This document shows, piece by piece, positions 43,191 to 51,478 of a stretch of 64,000 bases of DNA. The stretch covers positions 62,001 to 126,000 of the forward strand of contig NZ_JAAIXZ010000019.1 in assembly GCF_010894435.1 (NCBI RefSeq). The letters run 5' to 3'. The position numbers were made by a program, and so were the translations under genes. The first letter of the stretch is position 1. Each line of letters starts with the position of its first letter. Source of the stretch: Pyxidicoccus trucidator. Its GTDB lineage: Bacteria; Myxococcota; Myxococcia; Myxococcales; Myxococcaceae. Below the pieces are notes generated by a model, which worked only from the letters and a program-made list of their open reading frames with translations, made no database searches and was not told the DNA's origin.

Positions 43191-43382
43191 TCGTTGAATC
43201 CTCACCTGGGTAACTGCAGGGGTAGTTGAAAGACTGGGGGATGTTGTGTGGTGATGCAGCCATACCCTTACCTTCCAAACAAGGATTTGTCTAAAGGAAG
43301 TGATAAAAGTTGCGACTGGCAACGGACCAGCCGCCCTTTTGTCGCAGGTCTCACCTGTTTCCCGGCGCTGAAACCCGCCGGG
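43191..43382. promoter_or_regulatory. AT-rich promoter region and hemerythrin-gene hairpin
   Basis: Bases about 43200-43320 are distinctly low in GC and contain the presumed promoter of the zinc-finger gene on the minus strand. CCCGGCG (43361-43367) and CGCCGGG (43376-43382) form a hairpin immediately after the stop of the hemerythrin gene, a likely terminator. Confidence 0.5.
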
Positions 43383-43880
43383 TCAGCCGTCCCAGCGCAG
43401 GGACTCCAGCAGGGGGCCCCGGCCTGGAACGTGGAAGGCGTGGGCGCGCGCGAGCAGCTCCTCGCGGGTGGCCGATAAATCACGCCTCAGGTCATCCTGT
43501 TGCTGGGCATCCAGTGCCATCCTCAGGCGTGGCAGCATGGCGTTCTCTTCTTCTTGGAAATGCGCCACGACCAGGTCTTCGAGGGCGAAGAGCCGTGCCT
43601 GCCACTCGGGATGACCGAGCGGGAGCTCCTCCAGCTCATCCATCAGCTCCCGCATGGTGAGATGGTCTTCGGCCTCTTCACGGGCCCTGGAGCGCCCCTC
43701 CACCTGCATGAGCAGCGGATAGAAGCAGCGCTCCTCCAGACGGGAGTGCAGCCGCAGCAGCTCCAGCAACTCCGTTACCTGGGAGCGCAGCTCCTCGGGC
43801 TCCGAGCCGGACACCAGCCGCTCGAAGCATTCCTCCAGCTCTCGGTGCTGGTCGATGAGGATGTCGAACGGGTTGCCCAT
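43383..43880 (-). CDS. Hemerythrin HHE-domain protein
   Basis: This encodes 165 residues from the ATG at 43880. Diiron helix motifs: DILIDQHRELEECFERL, LLRLHSRLEERCFYPLL, EAEDHLTMRELMDEL and VVAHFQEEENAMLPRLR, giving the His/Glu set HxxxE, H...E, H, HxxxE. It binds O2, NO or acts in iron/redox sensing in the cytoplasm. It is a single-gene unit. Confidence 0.9.
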   Translation of the reverse strand: MGNPFDILIDQHRELEECFERLVSGSEPEELRSQVTELLELLRLHSRLEERCFYPLLMQVEGRSRAREEAEDHLTMRELMDELEELPLGHPEWQARLFALEDLVVAHFQEEENAMLPRLRMALDAQQQDDLRRDLSATREELLARAHAFHVPGRGPLLESLRWDG

Positions 43881-44081
43881 ACCCCAACGTTCGACACGGC
43901 AGAGGAAGCAGACAACCAAAGCCTGCCTTCAGCTTGCCATTAATCCTGCTCAAGTCAGGGTTGAAGGTGACCTCCTGAGGGGGAGAAAACGTGTCTCAGG
44001 AGACAGGCGCCTGCCCGGCGGTCTGCCCTCCAGGCCGGGCCCGGGTGGCGGAGTGCGGGGGCGTCGCCATCTTTCTTCCCC

Positions 44082-44804
44082 GTGGAAGCCTCGCTCGCCA
44101 GCCTGCGCCGGGCCGTGTTCCGCTTCGCCGAGAGGGGCGCGGCGCTCTCGGCCCTGTACCACCGCGCGAAGCTGGTGGGCGCCGAGCACCTGCCGCTGGC
44201 CGGGCCCGTGCTGCTGGTGGGCAACCATGGCGTATGGGGCTACGAGACACCTGCCTTCTTCCACCTGCTCCATCGCGCCACCGGCCGCTATCCGCTGGGG
44301 CTGGCCGAGCGGGGCTTCTTCCGAATCCCCCTGGTGCGCACGGTGCTGCCCTGGCTGGGCGGCGTGGAGGGCACGCGGGAGAACGCGCTGGCGGCGCTGG
44401 AGTCCGGGGAGCTCCTCGTCTGCTACCCGGGCGGCGCGCGGGAGACCTTCAAGCGCAGCCAGGGGCGCTACCGGCTGCGCTGGGAGCGGGCGCTGGGCTT
44501 CGTTCGGCTCGCGGCGCAAGCGGGGGTGCCGGTGGTGCCCTTCGCGGGCTTCGGCGTGGACGACACCTTCTTCTGGCCGCCCGGCGAGGAGCGGCTGTGC
44601 CTGCGGCTGACCGCGGAGGACAAGTACCGGATGCCGCTGGTGCTGGGGCTGGGGCCGCTGCCGCTCCCGGTGCAGCTCACCTTCGCGGTGGGCGCGCCGC
44701 TGGAGCCACCGCCTCCCGACGCCCCCGAGTCCCGCCTGCGCAACTTCAGGGACCGCGTGGCCGCCAGCGTCCGGTGGCTGTTGGTGAGGGCCTGCCATGC
44801 TTGA
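44082..44804 (+). CDS. Lysophospholipid/diacylglycerol acyltransferase-like protein
   Basis: This encodes 240 residues from a GTG start. PlsC-like motifs: VLLVGNHGVWGYETPAFF (NHxxxxxE in place of HxxxxD), then VEGTRENALAALESGELLVCYPGGARETFK. The CYPGGxxE block is typical of DGAT/TMEM68-type acyltransferases. Membrane-associated lipid synthesis is likely. It overlaps the next gene by 8 bases, so the two are co-translated. Confidence 0.82.
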   Translation: MEASLASLRRAVFRFAERGAALSALYHRAKLVGAEHLPLAGPVLLVGNHGVWGYETPAFFHLLHRATGRYPLGLAERGFFRIPLVRTVLPWLGGVEGTRENALAALESGELLVCYPGGARETFKRSQGRYRLRWERALGFVRLAAQAGVPVVPFAGFGVDDTFFWPPGEERLCLRLTAEDKYRMPLVLGLGPLPLPVQLTFAVGAPLEPPPPDAPESRLRNFRDRVAASVRWLLVRACHA

Positions 44805-45684
44805 TGCCGCCTCGCAGTCACCTCGGGCTCCGGTGCCTCACCGCAGCCCGCCGCTCGTCCCGGACCTGGAGGACATCCAGTCCGGCTACGAGCACCTGCT
44901 CCACGAGGAGCGCTTCGTGCGCGGCACGCCGGTGCGCCTGTTCACCTTCCCCGGTGAGAGCGTGGCCGTGAGGCGCACCGTGGTGTGTCTGCCGGGGCTG
45001 GGCGCCAGTGGGCGCTCCTTCGCTCCCATGGGACCGCTGGCGGACGAGCTGCGGCTGCTCCTGTGGACACCGCCGCTGAGCACTCCGGCGACGCACACGC
45101 CGCTCCAGTGGAACCTGGCCGTGCTGAGCCACGTGGAGGCGGGGCTGCCCGAGCGCTTCGCGCTGGTGGGCTCCTCGTACGGCAGCCTGCTGTCCATCGC
45201 GTACACGCTGGCGCACCCGGAGCGGGTGAAGGCGCTGGTGCTGGTGTCTCCGGTGGCCAGCGTGCACCGCATCCGCCGGCTGGCGCTGACGCTGTCCACG
45301 CTGGTGCGCTCGCCCAAGCCGCTGGCGTACCTGATGGCCCCCACGGTGGCGCGGGTGCTGGGCGGCCCGCACCTGCCGCCGGAGGGCCGCGCGGAAATCG
45401 TGCGCGAGGCACGCCGGATGTCCTCCATGGAGCTGCTGCGCCGTCTGCGGGACGTGCTGGCGGCGGACTACCTGCACCGGCTCCACGAGCTCCGGGTGCC
45501 CACGCTCATCATCCAGGGCGGCCGTGACTTGCTGGTGCCCACGCGCGCCGCGCGGGACGTGGCCGAGCACATCCCCGGGGCGCGCATGGAGGTGCTCCGG
45601 GAGGCCAGCCACCTGCCGTACATGACCCATCCACAGTCCTTCAACAACCTCGTCGGAGACTTCCTGCTGCATCACGCGGACTGA
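44797..45684 (+). CDS. Alpha/beta hydrolase
   Basis: This encodes 295 residues. The hydrolase fold is visible: VVCLPGLGASGRSF oxyanion loop, nucleophile elbow LVGSSYGSLLS, Asp in LIIQGGRDLLVP, and His in EASHLPYMTHP. It is coupled to the acyltransferase upstream, so a lipid ester substrate is plausible. Confidence 0.88.
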   Translation: MLDAASQSPRAPVPHRSPPLVPDLEDIQSGYEHLLHEERFVRGTPVRLFTFPGESVAVRRTVVCLPGLGASGRSFAPMGPLADELRLLLWTPPLSTPATHTPLQWNLAVLSHVEAGLPERFALVGSSYGSLLSIAYTLAHPERVKALVLVSPVASVHRIRRLALTLSTLVRSPKPLAYLMAPTVARVLGGPHLPPEGRAEIVREARRMSSMELLRRLRDVLAADYLHRLHELRVPTLIIQGGRDLLVPTRAARDVAEHIPGARMEVLREASHLPYMTHPQSFNNLVGDFLLHHAD

Positions 45685-45707
45685 AGACACCGCCTCGCCA
45701 GACACCC

Positions 45708-46646
45708 ATGACCACCGCCGCCGCCCACCTGTCCCGCTCCGCCCTGCTGTTCCTGTCCCGCCAGGAGAACCTCAAGGACCTGGCCACGCGCCTGAAGCCC
45801 TTCCGGAAGATGGCGTCACGCTTCATCGCCGGCGAGACGCTGGAGGAGGCGGTGGACGCGGTGAAGGCCCTCGACGCGCAGGGGCTCACGGCCTCCTTCG
45901 ACCACCTCAACGAGGCGGTGAAGACGCCGGAGGAGACGCGCGACGAGGTGCGCCAGTACCAGCGGCTGCTGGCGCGCATCGACCAGGTGGGGGTGAAGGC
46001 CAACGTGTCGCTGAAGCTGACCCAGTGCGGCCTGCTGTTCGACCCGGCGCTGGCGCTGGAGAACGCGCGCGCGGTGGTGGCCGACGCGACCCGGCGCGGC
46101 TCCTTCGTGCGCATCGACATGGAGCACAGCGCGGTGACGCAGGCGACGCTGGACATCGTCCGGGAGCTGCACGCGGAGTTCGGCGAGCCCCACGTGGGCG
46201 CGGTGCTCCAGAGCTACCTGCGGCGCACGGAGGCGGACGCGCGGGCCCTGAGCAGGGACCGGGTGCGCATCCGGCTGTGCAAGGGCGCGTACCTGGAGGG
46301 CCCGGACGTGGCCTTCCCCGACAAGGCGGAGGTGGACGCCAACTTCGTGCGCTGCATGAAGGTGCTGCTCGACAGCGGCGTGTACCACGGCATCGCCACG
46401 CACGATGAGCGGATGATTGACGCCACGCTGGAGTACGCGGCGAAGCAGCACCTGCCTCACGGGGCGTATGAGTTCCAGATGCTCTATGGCATCCGGCGGG
46501 ACTTGCAGGAGCGGCTGGCGAAGGACGGGCACCCGGTGCGCATCTACGTTCCGTACGGGCGGCACTGGTACCCGTACTTCATGCGCCGGCTGGCCGAGCG
46601 TCCGGCCAACCTGTGGTTCGTCATGCGCAACCTCGTTCGCGGGTAG
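45708..46646 (+). CDS. Proline dehydrogenase
   Basis: This encodes 312 residues. Monofunctional PRODH (not fused to P5C dehydrogenase). Motifs: KANVSLKLTQCGL, RIDMEHS, RIRLCKGAYLEGPDVAF, GIATHDERMI, EFQMLYGIRRDLQ and YVPYGRHWYPYFMRRLAERP. The last two are the FAD- and proline-binding signatures. It transfers electrons from proline to quinone at the membrane. No P5C dehydrogenase is in the window. Confidence 0.95.
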   Translation: MTTAAAHLSRSALLFLSRQENLKDLATRLKPFRKMASRFIAGETLEEAVDAVKALDAQGLTASFDHLNEAVKTPEETRDEVRQYQRLLARIDQVGVKANVSLKLTQCGLLFDPALALENARAVVADATRRGSFVRIDMEHSAVTQATLDIVRELHAEFGEPHVGAVLQSYLRRTEADARALSRDRVRIRLCKGAYLEGPDVAFPDKAEVDANFVRCMKVLLDSGVYHGIATHDERMIDATLEYAAKQHLPHGAYEFQMLYGIRRDLQERLAKDGHPVRIYVPYGRHWYPYFMRRLAERPANLWFVMRNLVRG

Positions 46647-46656
46647 CACCGGGGCA

Positions 46657-46679
46657 CGGAGCGGGTATCCTCCGCTCCG
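46657..46679 (+). other. Intercistronic hairpin just before a start codon
   Basis: CGGAGCGG (46657-46664) pairs perfectly with CCGCTCCG (46672-46679) around a 7-base loop, ending 3 bases before the ATG at 46683. No ribosome site is visible for that ATG. The hairpin may end transcription from the proline dehydrogenase gene or control translation of the next one. Confidence 0.5.
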
Positions 46680-46682
46680 CCC

Positions 46683-47339
46683 ATGACCCTTGCGAAATCG
46701 TTCTTCATCGGTGGCGCCGTGCTGCTGTCGGCCGGGTGCGCCTCGTCCCGTTCCGCGGCGGGTTCGGAGCCCGCGCACGGACAGCTCAGCTCGCTGAGCG
46801 TGGCGTCGCGTCCGGGCGCGGAGTTCTGCGAGCACCGCGTGCCTCGCGAGACGTGCACCCGGTGCAATCCCCACCTCGAGGAGAAGTTCAAGGCGGCGAA
46901 GGACTGGTGCGGCGAGCACGCCGTGCCGGAGTCCCAGTGCTACCTCTGCCACCCGGACCTGTCCTTCGAGCCGCTGCCGGCGCTCGCGGAAGGCGCGGAC
47001 CTGCGCAAGCTGTCCGAGGCCGGCGAGGACGTGCCGGAATTGGGCTCGCATGCGGTGCGCGGCAAGGTGACGGTGTTCGACTTCTACGCGGACTGGTGCC
47101 CGCCGTGCCGCCAGGTGGACGCGCACATGTACGGGCTGCTCAACGGGCGCACGGACGTGGCGTACCGGAAGCTGAACGTCGTCTCGTGGGACACGCCGCT
47201 GGCGAAGCGGTACCTGGGCGGCGTGCCGAACCTCCCCTTCGTCGTCGTCTACGGCAAGGACGGGCGCGAGGTGGCGCGGCTGATGGGGCTGGATTTGGAC
47301 GCGCTCGACAAGGCGATTGCCGAGGGAGGCTCGCGATGA
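46683..47339 (+). CDS. Thioredoxin-fold lipoprotein with two Cys/His metal-type motifs
   Basis: This encodes 218 residues. Signal and lipobox LSAGC (Cys19). Residues 49-100 hold two related motifs, CEHRVPRETCTRCNP and CGEHAVPESQCYLCHP, the CxEHxVPExxCxxC pattern also seen at the N-terminus of some metal-efflux adaptors. The C-terminal half is a thioredoxin domain with active site YADWCPPCRQVD and the cis-Pro region VPNLPFVV. Expected to be a periplasmic, membrane-tethered thiol reductase or oxidase. Its stop overlaps the start of the next gene (ATGA). Confidence 0.88.
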   Translation: MTLAKSFFIGGAVLLSAGCASSRSAAGSEPAHGQLSSLSVASRPGAEFCEHRVPRETCTRCNPHLEEKFKAAKDWCGEHAVPESQCYLCHPDLSFEPLPALAEGADLRKLSEAGEDVPELGSHAVRGKVTVFDFYADWCPPCRQVDAHMYGLLNGRTDVAYRKLNVVSWDTPLAKRYLGGVPNLPFVVVYGKDGREVARLMGLDLDALDKAIAEGGSR

Positions 47340-48343
47340 GGTGGCTGGCGGTGGCGGCGGGGCTCCTCGCGCTGGCGGTGCCGGGCCCGGCCGCCGCGTG
47401 CGCGGGTTGAAGCAATCCCAACCTCCCGGTCGGGGGGAACTCACAGACTGCCTTGAAGGCGGGCCAGACGTCCGTGTCGCTGGCCCTGCTGGCCACGTCC
47501 GTGCGCGTGGTGCACGAGTCGTACTGTCCGGACATCGGCCCCATCTGCGGTGAGCGCGACGAGCCACCGCAGCTCCATGACCAGCGCTTCTCGCTGGGCG
47601 AGCTGCGGGCACGGGTGGAGTACGGGCTGACGGCGCAGTGGGGACTGGAGCTGCAGCTGCCCCTGCGGCTGAACGCGACGACGGTGCAGTTCCGGCGGTT
47701 GGATGGGACGCCGGTGTCGCTGGACTACGTGAACATCCACCACCGCGACGAGACGCTGTTCGGCCTCGGGGATGCGTGGGTGCGGGCGCGGTATGCCTTC
47801 GGGCTCGGGGACGTGGGGCTGGTGGCGCGGGCGGGCTTCACGGTGCCGGTGGGGGGCACGGTGGAGAACCCGTTCTCCCTGGGCGAGGCGGGATACGAGC
47901 ACCAGCACGTGCAGTTCGGCACGGGGACGGTGCAGCCGCTGCTCGCGCTGGAGGCGGAGCGGCGGTGGGACAGCGGCTGGAGTGCCAGGGCATGGGGACA
48001 GGCCCAGCTGGCGCTGGTGGAGAACCGGTACGGCTACCGGAGCGGGCACCGCTTCGCGGTGGGCCTGTCGGGCGAAATGCCGGTGGTGGGAGCGCTGCGA
48101 CTGAGCGCGGGCGCGGACCTGGCCAACGAGCAGCCCGAGCGGTGGGACGGGCGCGTGCAGCAGGACGGCAACCTGGGCCGCACGGACGTGCTCGTGGGGG
48201 GCGGATTGACGTACCCCGTGGGCCGCGTGCAGTTGGGGCTGACGGTGCGCGTACCGGTGTACCAGCACATCATCGGCCACCACGGGCAGCTCACGTACCC
48301 GGGCCTGATGGGGCTCACGGCGGAGACGCTGTTCGGAGAGTGA
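47336..48343 (+). CDS. Outer-membrane-type protein with in-frame TGA at codon 25, candidate selenoprotein (CxxU)
   Basis: ATG 47336 overlaps the upstream stop and has GGGAGG 8 bases before it. Codons 1-21 encode a signal peptide (LAVPGPAAA), then Cys-Ala-Gly-TGA-Ser-Asn-Pro-Asn-Leu-Pro. After the TGA (47408-47410) the same frame stays open for 310 codons to 48343. The rest looks like an outer-membrane barrel (LHDQRFSLGELRARVEYGL, then alternating aromatic strands). TGA in place of the second Cys of a CxxC right after a signal cleavage site, plus a hairpin with a GGTC loop at the right distance, points to selenocysteine. Alternatives: a nonsense mutation or sequencing error. Confidence 0.6.
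47422..47437 (+). promoter_or_regulatory. SECIS-like hairpin downstream of the in-frame TGA
   Basis: CCTCCC (47422-47427), loop GGTC (47428-47431), GGGGGG (47432-47437) form a six-pair stem with one G-U. Counting the U of UGA as 1, the loop G-U falls at positions 22-23. In the E. coli fdhF SECIS the SelB-contacting G-U is at 23-24. Bacterial SECIS elements are short and variable, so this is suggestive only. Confidence 0.45.
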
Positions 48344-48356
48344 CGGGCCCACGTCT

Positions 48357-48923
48357 TCAAGGGCCCAGCAGTCGAGTGAGGACGGTCACCGCTTCGCTCA
48401 AGCCCTGCTGGCGCAGCACCTCGAGCATCTCCGCCAGGGTCCTCCGTGGGTTCTTGAGCGCTGCGGCCTGCTCCTGAATCACCCGAGCCACGGCCGCGCC
48501 ATCCAGGTCGATGATGTTCAGCAGGAAGTCATCCGGGTGCTGTGCCTCCATGCCGTACGAGGCAAGCACCCTGGCCGGGAAGTCCCTCAGGTTGAAGGTG
48601 ATGATGGCCTGCGCGCCACATCGGATGGCAGCCGCGAGCACGTGCCTGTCATCAGGGTCGGGGAGCCCGGTGAGTCCCACGACGAGTGACTCGTAGCCAG
48701 GAACCCGTCCATCCGGGATGGCCGCTTCGAGGAACTGCCGGCTGCGTGCCAGCTGCGCGGGGCTCAAGTCGGGACGCTGCGATGCGATGCTCCGGAAGCA
48801 CTCGTCGAGAATCTGTTCGGTCCACTTCGCTTGAAAGATGCCAGTCAGGCTCACGCGGACGAGCAGGTCTCGGAGCGGTGCCGGGAACAGGACGCAGGCG
48901 TCGTAGACCACGATGAAGGACAT
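48357..48923 (-). CDS. PIN-domain toxin-like ribonuclease
   Basis: This encodes 188 residues. The PIN core is visible: VVYDACVLFPAPLRDLL (first Asp), WTEQILDECFRSI (Glu), GLPDPDDRHVLAAAIRCGA (Asp pair) and AIITFNLRDFP (last Asp). Members cleave RNA and pair with antitoxins. It is transcribed divergently from an HTH gene 142 bases away, across a direct-repeat site, which suggests a type II toxin-antitoxin pair in an unusual orientation. Confidence 0.85.
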   Translation of the reverse strand: MSFIVVYDACVLFPAPLRDLLVRVSLTGIFQAKWTEQILDECFRSIASQRPDLSPAQLARSRQFLEAAIPDGRVPGYESLVVGLTGLPDPDDRHVLAAAIRCGAQAIITFNLRDFPARVLASYGMEAQHPDDFLLNIIDLDGAAVARVIQEQAAALKNPRRTLAEMLEVLRQQGLSEAVTVLTRLLGP

Positions 48924-49002
48924 GTCAGCGGCAGGCTAGAGACTACCTCTGACGTCCTCCACCCTACAGACAACCCTCCGCCGCTCCAACGGTTGCACCT
49001 GC

Positions 49003-49020
49003 TGCGGATATTGCGGATAT
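49003..49020. promoter_or_regulatory. Perfect 9-bp tandem repeat, probable operator
   Basis: TGCGGATAT occurs twice without spacing (49003-49011, 49012-49020) in the 142-base gap between the PIN and HTH genes, 45 bases before the HTH start. A direct-repeat operator bound by the HTH protein would control both genes. Confidence 0.6.
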
Positions 49021-49065
49021 TTCGTTTGTCCGGGCCCGCGAAGCCCCTCAGCCAGGAGTCGTTGC

Positions 49066-49542
49066 ATGGGAGTTGGAGTGGACCTTCGTGGCGTCGCCGC
49101 CCTCGGTGAAGCAGGCGTCCAGGAGGCTGCGCGTGCGGCGCGCCTGCTCGCCCCCTTCTTGAAGAAGACCCGGAAACGCGCAGCCCCGCGCCTCAGCATC
49201 CACCCCGAGGGTGAGTCCCCCACCGAGGGCATCACCGTCCCTCGCGAGGCTTTAGAGTTGTTCGTCCGCATCCTGGAACAGATGGCCCAGGGCCACGCGG
49301 TGACCATCGTCCCCATCCATGCGGAGCTGACGACCCAGGAGGCCGCGAACCTGCTGAACGTCTCGCGGCCCTACCTCATCGGACTGCTCGACCAGGGCGC
49401 CCTTCCCTTTCACCGGGTGGGCACGCACCGACGCATCCGGTTCGACGACCTCATGGCCTACAAGCGCGAGGACGATGCGCGCCGCAGGAAGGTCGTGGAC
49501 GAGCTGACGGAAGACGCCCAGAAGCTCGGGCTCGGCTACTGA
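49066..49542 (+). CDS. Excisionase-type helix-turn-helix protein, probable antitoxin
   Basis: This encodes 158 residues from an ATG with AGGAG. The central ELTTQEAANLLNVSRPYLIGLLDQGALPFHRVGTHRRIRFDDLMAYK is a MerR/excisionase-like winged helix (about residues 88-133). The N-terminal half is helical and basic. Paired with the divergent PIN gene, it fits the antitoxin and autoregulator role. Confidence 0.85.
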   Translation: MGVGVDLRGVAALGEAGVQEAARAARLLAPFLKKTRKRAAPRLSIHPEGESPTEGITVPREALELFVRILEQMAQGHAVTIVPIHAELTTQEAANLLNVSRPYLIGLLDQGALPFHRVGTHRRIRFDDLMAYKREDDARRRKVVDELTEDAQKLGLGY

Positions 49543-49719
49543 GCCCCGAGGCGAAGCGCCAGGGGCCTGGTCCTCCGACTGCTCTTGCTTGAGGGACGCT
49601 CCGCGCATGCCCCACCTTACGAGGGTAGATGTCCCTCACACGGAAGGCGCATCCATGGGGCTCACGTCGGTGTCTCGCTCGTCTCGCCTTCCTCCGTGTC
49701 GGGCTTTCCGCGCGCGGAC

Positions 49720-50172
49720 ATGAGCTTGCGAGCCACACTTCCCCAGGCCCTGCTCGCGGGAGCCGCCGGCACCGTCGCGCTCCGGGCCTTCGTGGCGCTG
49801 CGCAACCGGGTGCTCGGGCGGCCTCCGCCGTATGCCGCGCGGCACATCGCCGCGCGGCTCGCTCGCTCCGTACTCCACCGTGAGCTGTCTTCCCTCCAGG
49901 CCCGCCGCTGGGGTGACGCCATGCGCGCGGTATATGGCCCGCTGCTGGGAGTCGCCTGGATGTTCGCCCGGGAGACCGCTTCCGGGAGCCCCGCTCCACC
50001 CGGCCTCGTGCTGGGCATCGGGGTGCTCGGCTTCGAGCTCGCGAGCTTCCCCGTACTGAGCGCGACCGAGTCACTCCGCACCTGGAGCGCCGCCGAGCAT
50101 GGCTGGCTCGTGGCGCAGACGGCCGTGTACGGCCTCGTCACCGAGGCCACGCTGTCCCTGCTCCTGCGCTGA
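49720..50172 (+). CDS. Small helical membrane protein of unknown function
   Basis: This encodes 150 residues from the ATG at 49720. It has about three or four moderately hydrophobic segments (LPQALLAGAAGTVALRAFVAL, YGPLLGVAWMFA, GLVLGIGVLGFELASFPVL) with Ala/Arg-rich links, and the last helix ends the protein (TEATLSLLLR). It resembles DUF1440-type small inner-membrane proteins in general shape only. Confidence 0.6.
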   Translation: MSLRATLPQALLAGAAGTVALRAFVALRNRVLGRPPPYAARHIAARLARSVLHRELSSLQARRWGDAMRAVYGPLLGVAWMFARETASGSPAPPGLVLGIGVLGFELASFPVLSATESLRTWSAAEHGWLVAQTAVYGLVTEATLSLLLR

Positions 50173-50474
50173 GCGCCACCTCCGTCCGGGACGCGCGGGC
50201 TGCTCGTACCGCGGGGACACCCGCTGTCGCCCTGTCATCACGCTGCCGCAGGGGACGGATGTTTCAGCTCCCAAGCGTGCGTCAGGAAATCCCTATCAAC
50301 ATCGGCGACGTTCCCCGACCCGCGTGGCGGAATGGACAATCACCCACGACCCGAGCCGCTGTTCGTCAGGACCCTGCCTGGGTAAGCGTCTGTTCATCTC
50401 GCGGAGCCCTGTCAGACCTCTCTGTCAGATTGGGTTCACATCACCCGGGCATTCCTGCTCGGCGGAGGTGTGGC
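50173..50474. other. Intergenic stretch without recognised elements
   Basis: About 300 bases before the lipoprotein gene at 50475. It contains some lower-GC sequence (50260-50320, 50410-50460), presumably the promoter. A short tRNA-Leu-like opening near 50330 does not fold into a tRNA. Confidence 0.35.
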
Positions 50475-51371
50475 ATGTCGCTGCGTCCCATCCGACGTCT
50501 TTCCATGACACGGGCCCTGCCGGCCGCGGTGCTGCTGCTCACCCTCACCCTGGGCTGCGCGAACACGCCCATGGGCACGGGCGGCTCGGGACAGGAGGGC
50601 ATGGACCCGGGGCAGCCCGCCGCCACGGACCCGAAGGCCGCCAGCGCCGAGGCCGGGCAGGTCGCCGAGCACGTGTGGGCCGTGGCCAGTGGCGTGCACG
50701 ACGTGGGCTCGCGCCTGGTCTTCACCTTCTGGTCCGAGCGCGGCGCGCTCACGATGACGGGCTATGAGGCCGCGCAGCGGGGTGGCCGCCGTGGGAAGCC
50801 GGTCAACGCGAACAGCACCCAGCGCGCGGTGGTCCTCGCGCTCGCCACCGCCATGCAGGGCAACACGGGCGAGCTGCAACTGACGCTGCGGCGGGGAGAC
50901 ACCTCCTGGGAGGTGGAGCCCAACGCCTCCTTCCACTCCCTCCGCCCGACCGAGGCGCGGACGGCTCCCGGGCGTCAGGGCGTCTTCGTGCTGGGTCAGT
51001 CCACCACCGTGTCCGCGGGCCTGCAGCAACTGCTCAAGTCCGTGGAGGTGCCGGCGGACGGGACGGTGTGGGTGGACCTCAACGTGCGCGTGCACAACGG
51101 CCGCGTGGTGGACTGGAAGCTGGAGCAGTGGCGTCCCATCCGCGCGGGCCGTGGCGGCAAGCCCCGTCCGGTGTCCCCACAGGTCGTCCGCGAGGCGGCG
51201 AACGTCGTCGTCCTCTACGCCCCGGGCATGGGCTCGCGCACCGTCCACCTGGGGCTGCGGCTGTCCCACCGCGACAACGAGCAGGTCGCGAGCGGCTGGG
51301 TGGAGGAGACCCGCGTGGACCGACTGCCGTCCACCGACGGAGACCGGGGCCTCGCAACTCCCACGGAGTGA
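50475..51371 (+). CDS. Lipoprotein of unknown function
   Basis: This encodes 298 residues from the ATG at 50475; sequence upstream in frame is not coding-like. Signal and lipobox LTLGC. A polar linker (30-65) is followed by a beta-rich domain (RLVFTFWSERGALTMTGYE, VWVDLNVRVHNGRVVDW, RTVHLGLRLSHRDNEQ). No cysteine after the lipid site. A strong terminator follows. Family not recognised. Confidence 0.7.
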   Translation: MSLRPIRRLSMTRALPAAVLLLTLTLGCANTPMGTGGSGQEGMDPGQPAATDPKAASAEAGQVAEHVWAVASGVHDVGSRLVFTFWSERGALTMTGYEAAQRGGRRGKPVNANSTQRAVVLALATAMQGNTGELQLTLRRGDTSWEVEPNASFHSLRPTEARTAPGRQGVFVLGQSTTVSAGLQQLLKSVEVPADGTVWVDLNVRVHNGRVVDWKLEQWRPIRAGRGGKPRPVSPQVVREAANVVVLYAPGMGSRTVHLGLRLSHRDNEQVASGWVEETRVDRLPSTDGDRGLATPTE

Positions 51372-51393
51372 GCCCGGGGCCCCAGACGCGACG

Positions 51394-51433
51394 AGCCCCG
51401 GCACGCGACGGAGTTTCTCCGTCACGTCCGGGG
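51394..51433. terminator. Long bidirectional terminator hairpin
   Basis: GCCCCGG (51394-51400) pairs with CCGGGGC (51427-51433), and GACGGAG (51406-51412) with CTCCGTC (51416-51422) around TTT, giving an almost continuous 40-base stem-loop between convergent genes. Confidence 0.8.
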
Positions 51434-51478
51434 CCCTGACTTCACGGCGTCGGCCGCGTCCGCGAGGACGCGTCGGGC

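Noticed and set aside
47453..48343. Start of the barrel gene at TTG 47453
   Set aside because: This would remove the signal peptide from an exported protein and break the ATGA coupling. It has no ribosome site.
50326..50400. tRNA-Leu-like opening (GCGTGGCGGAATGG)
   Set aside because: No anticodon stem, T arm or acceptor pairing follows.
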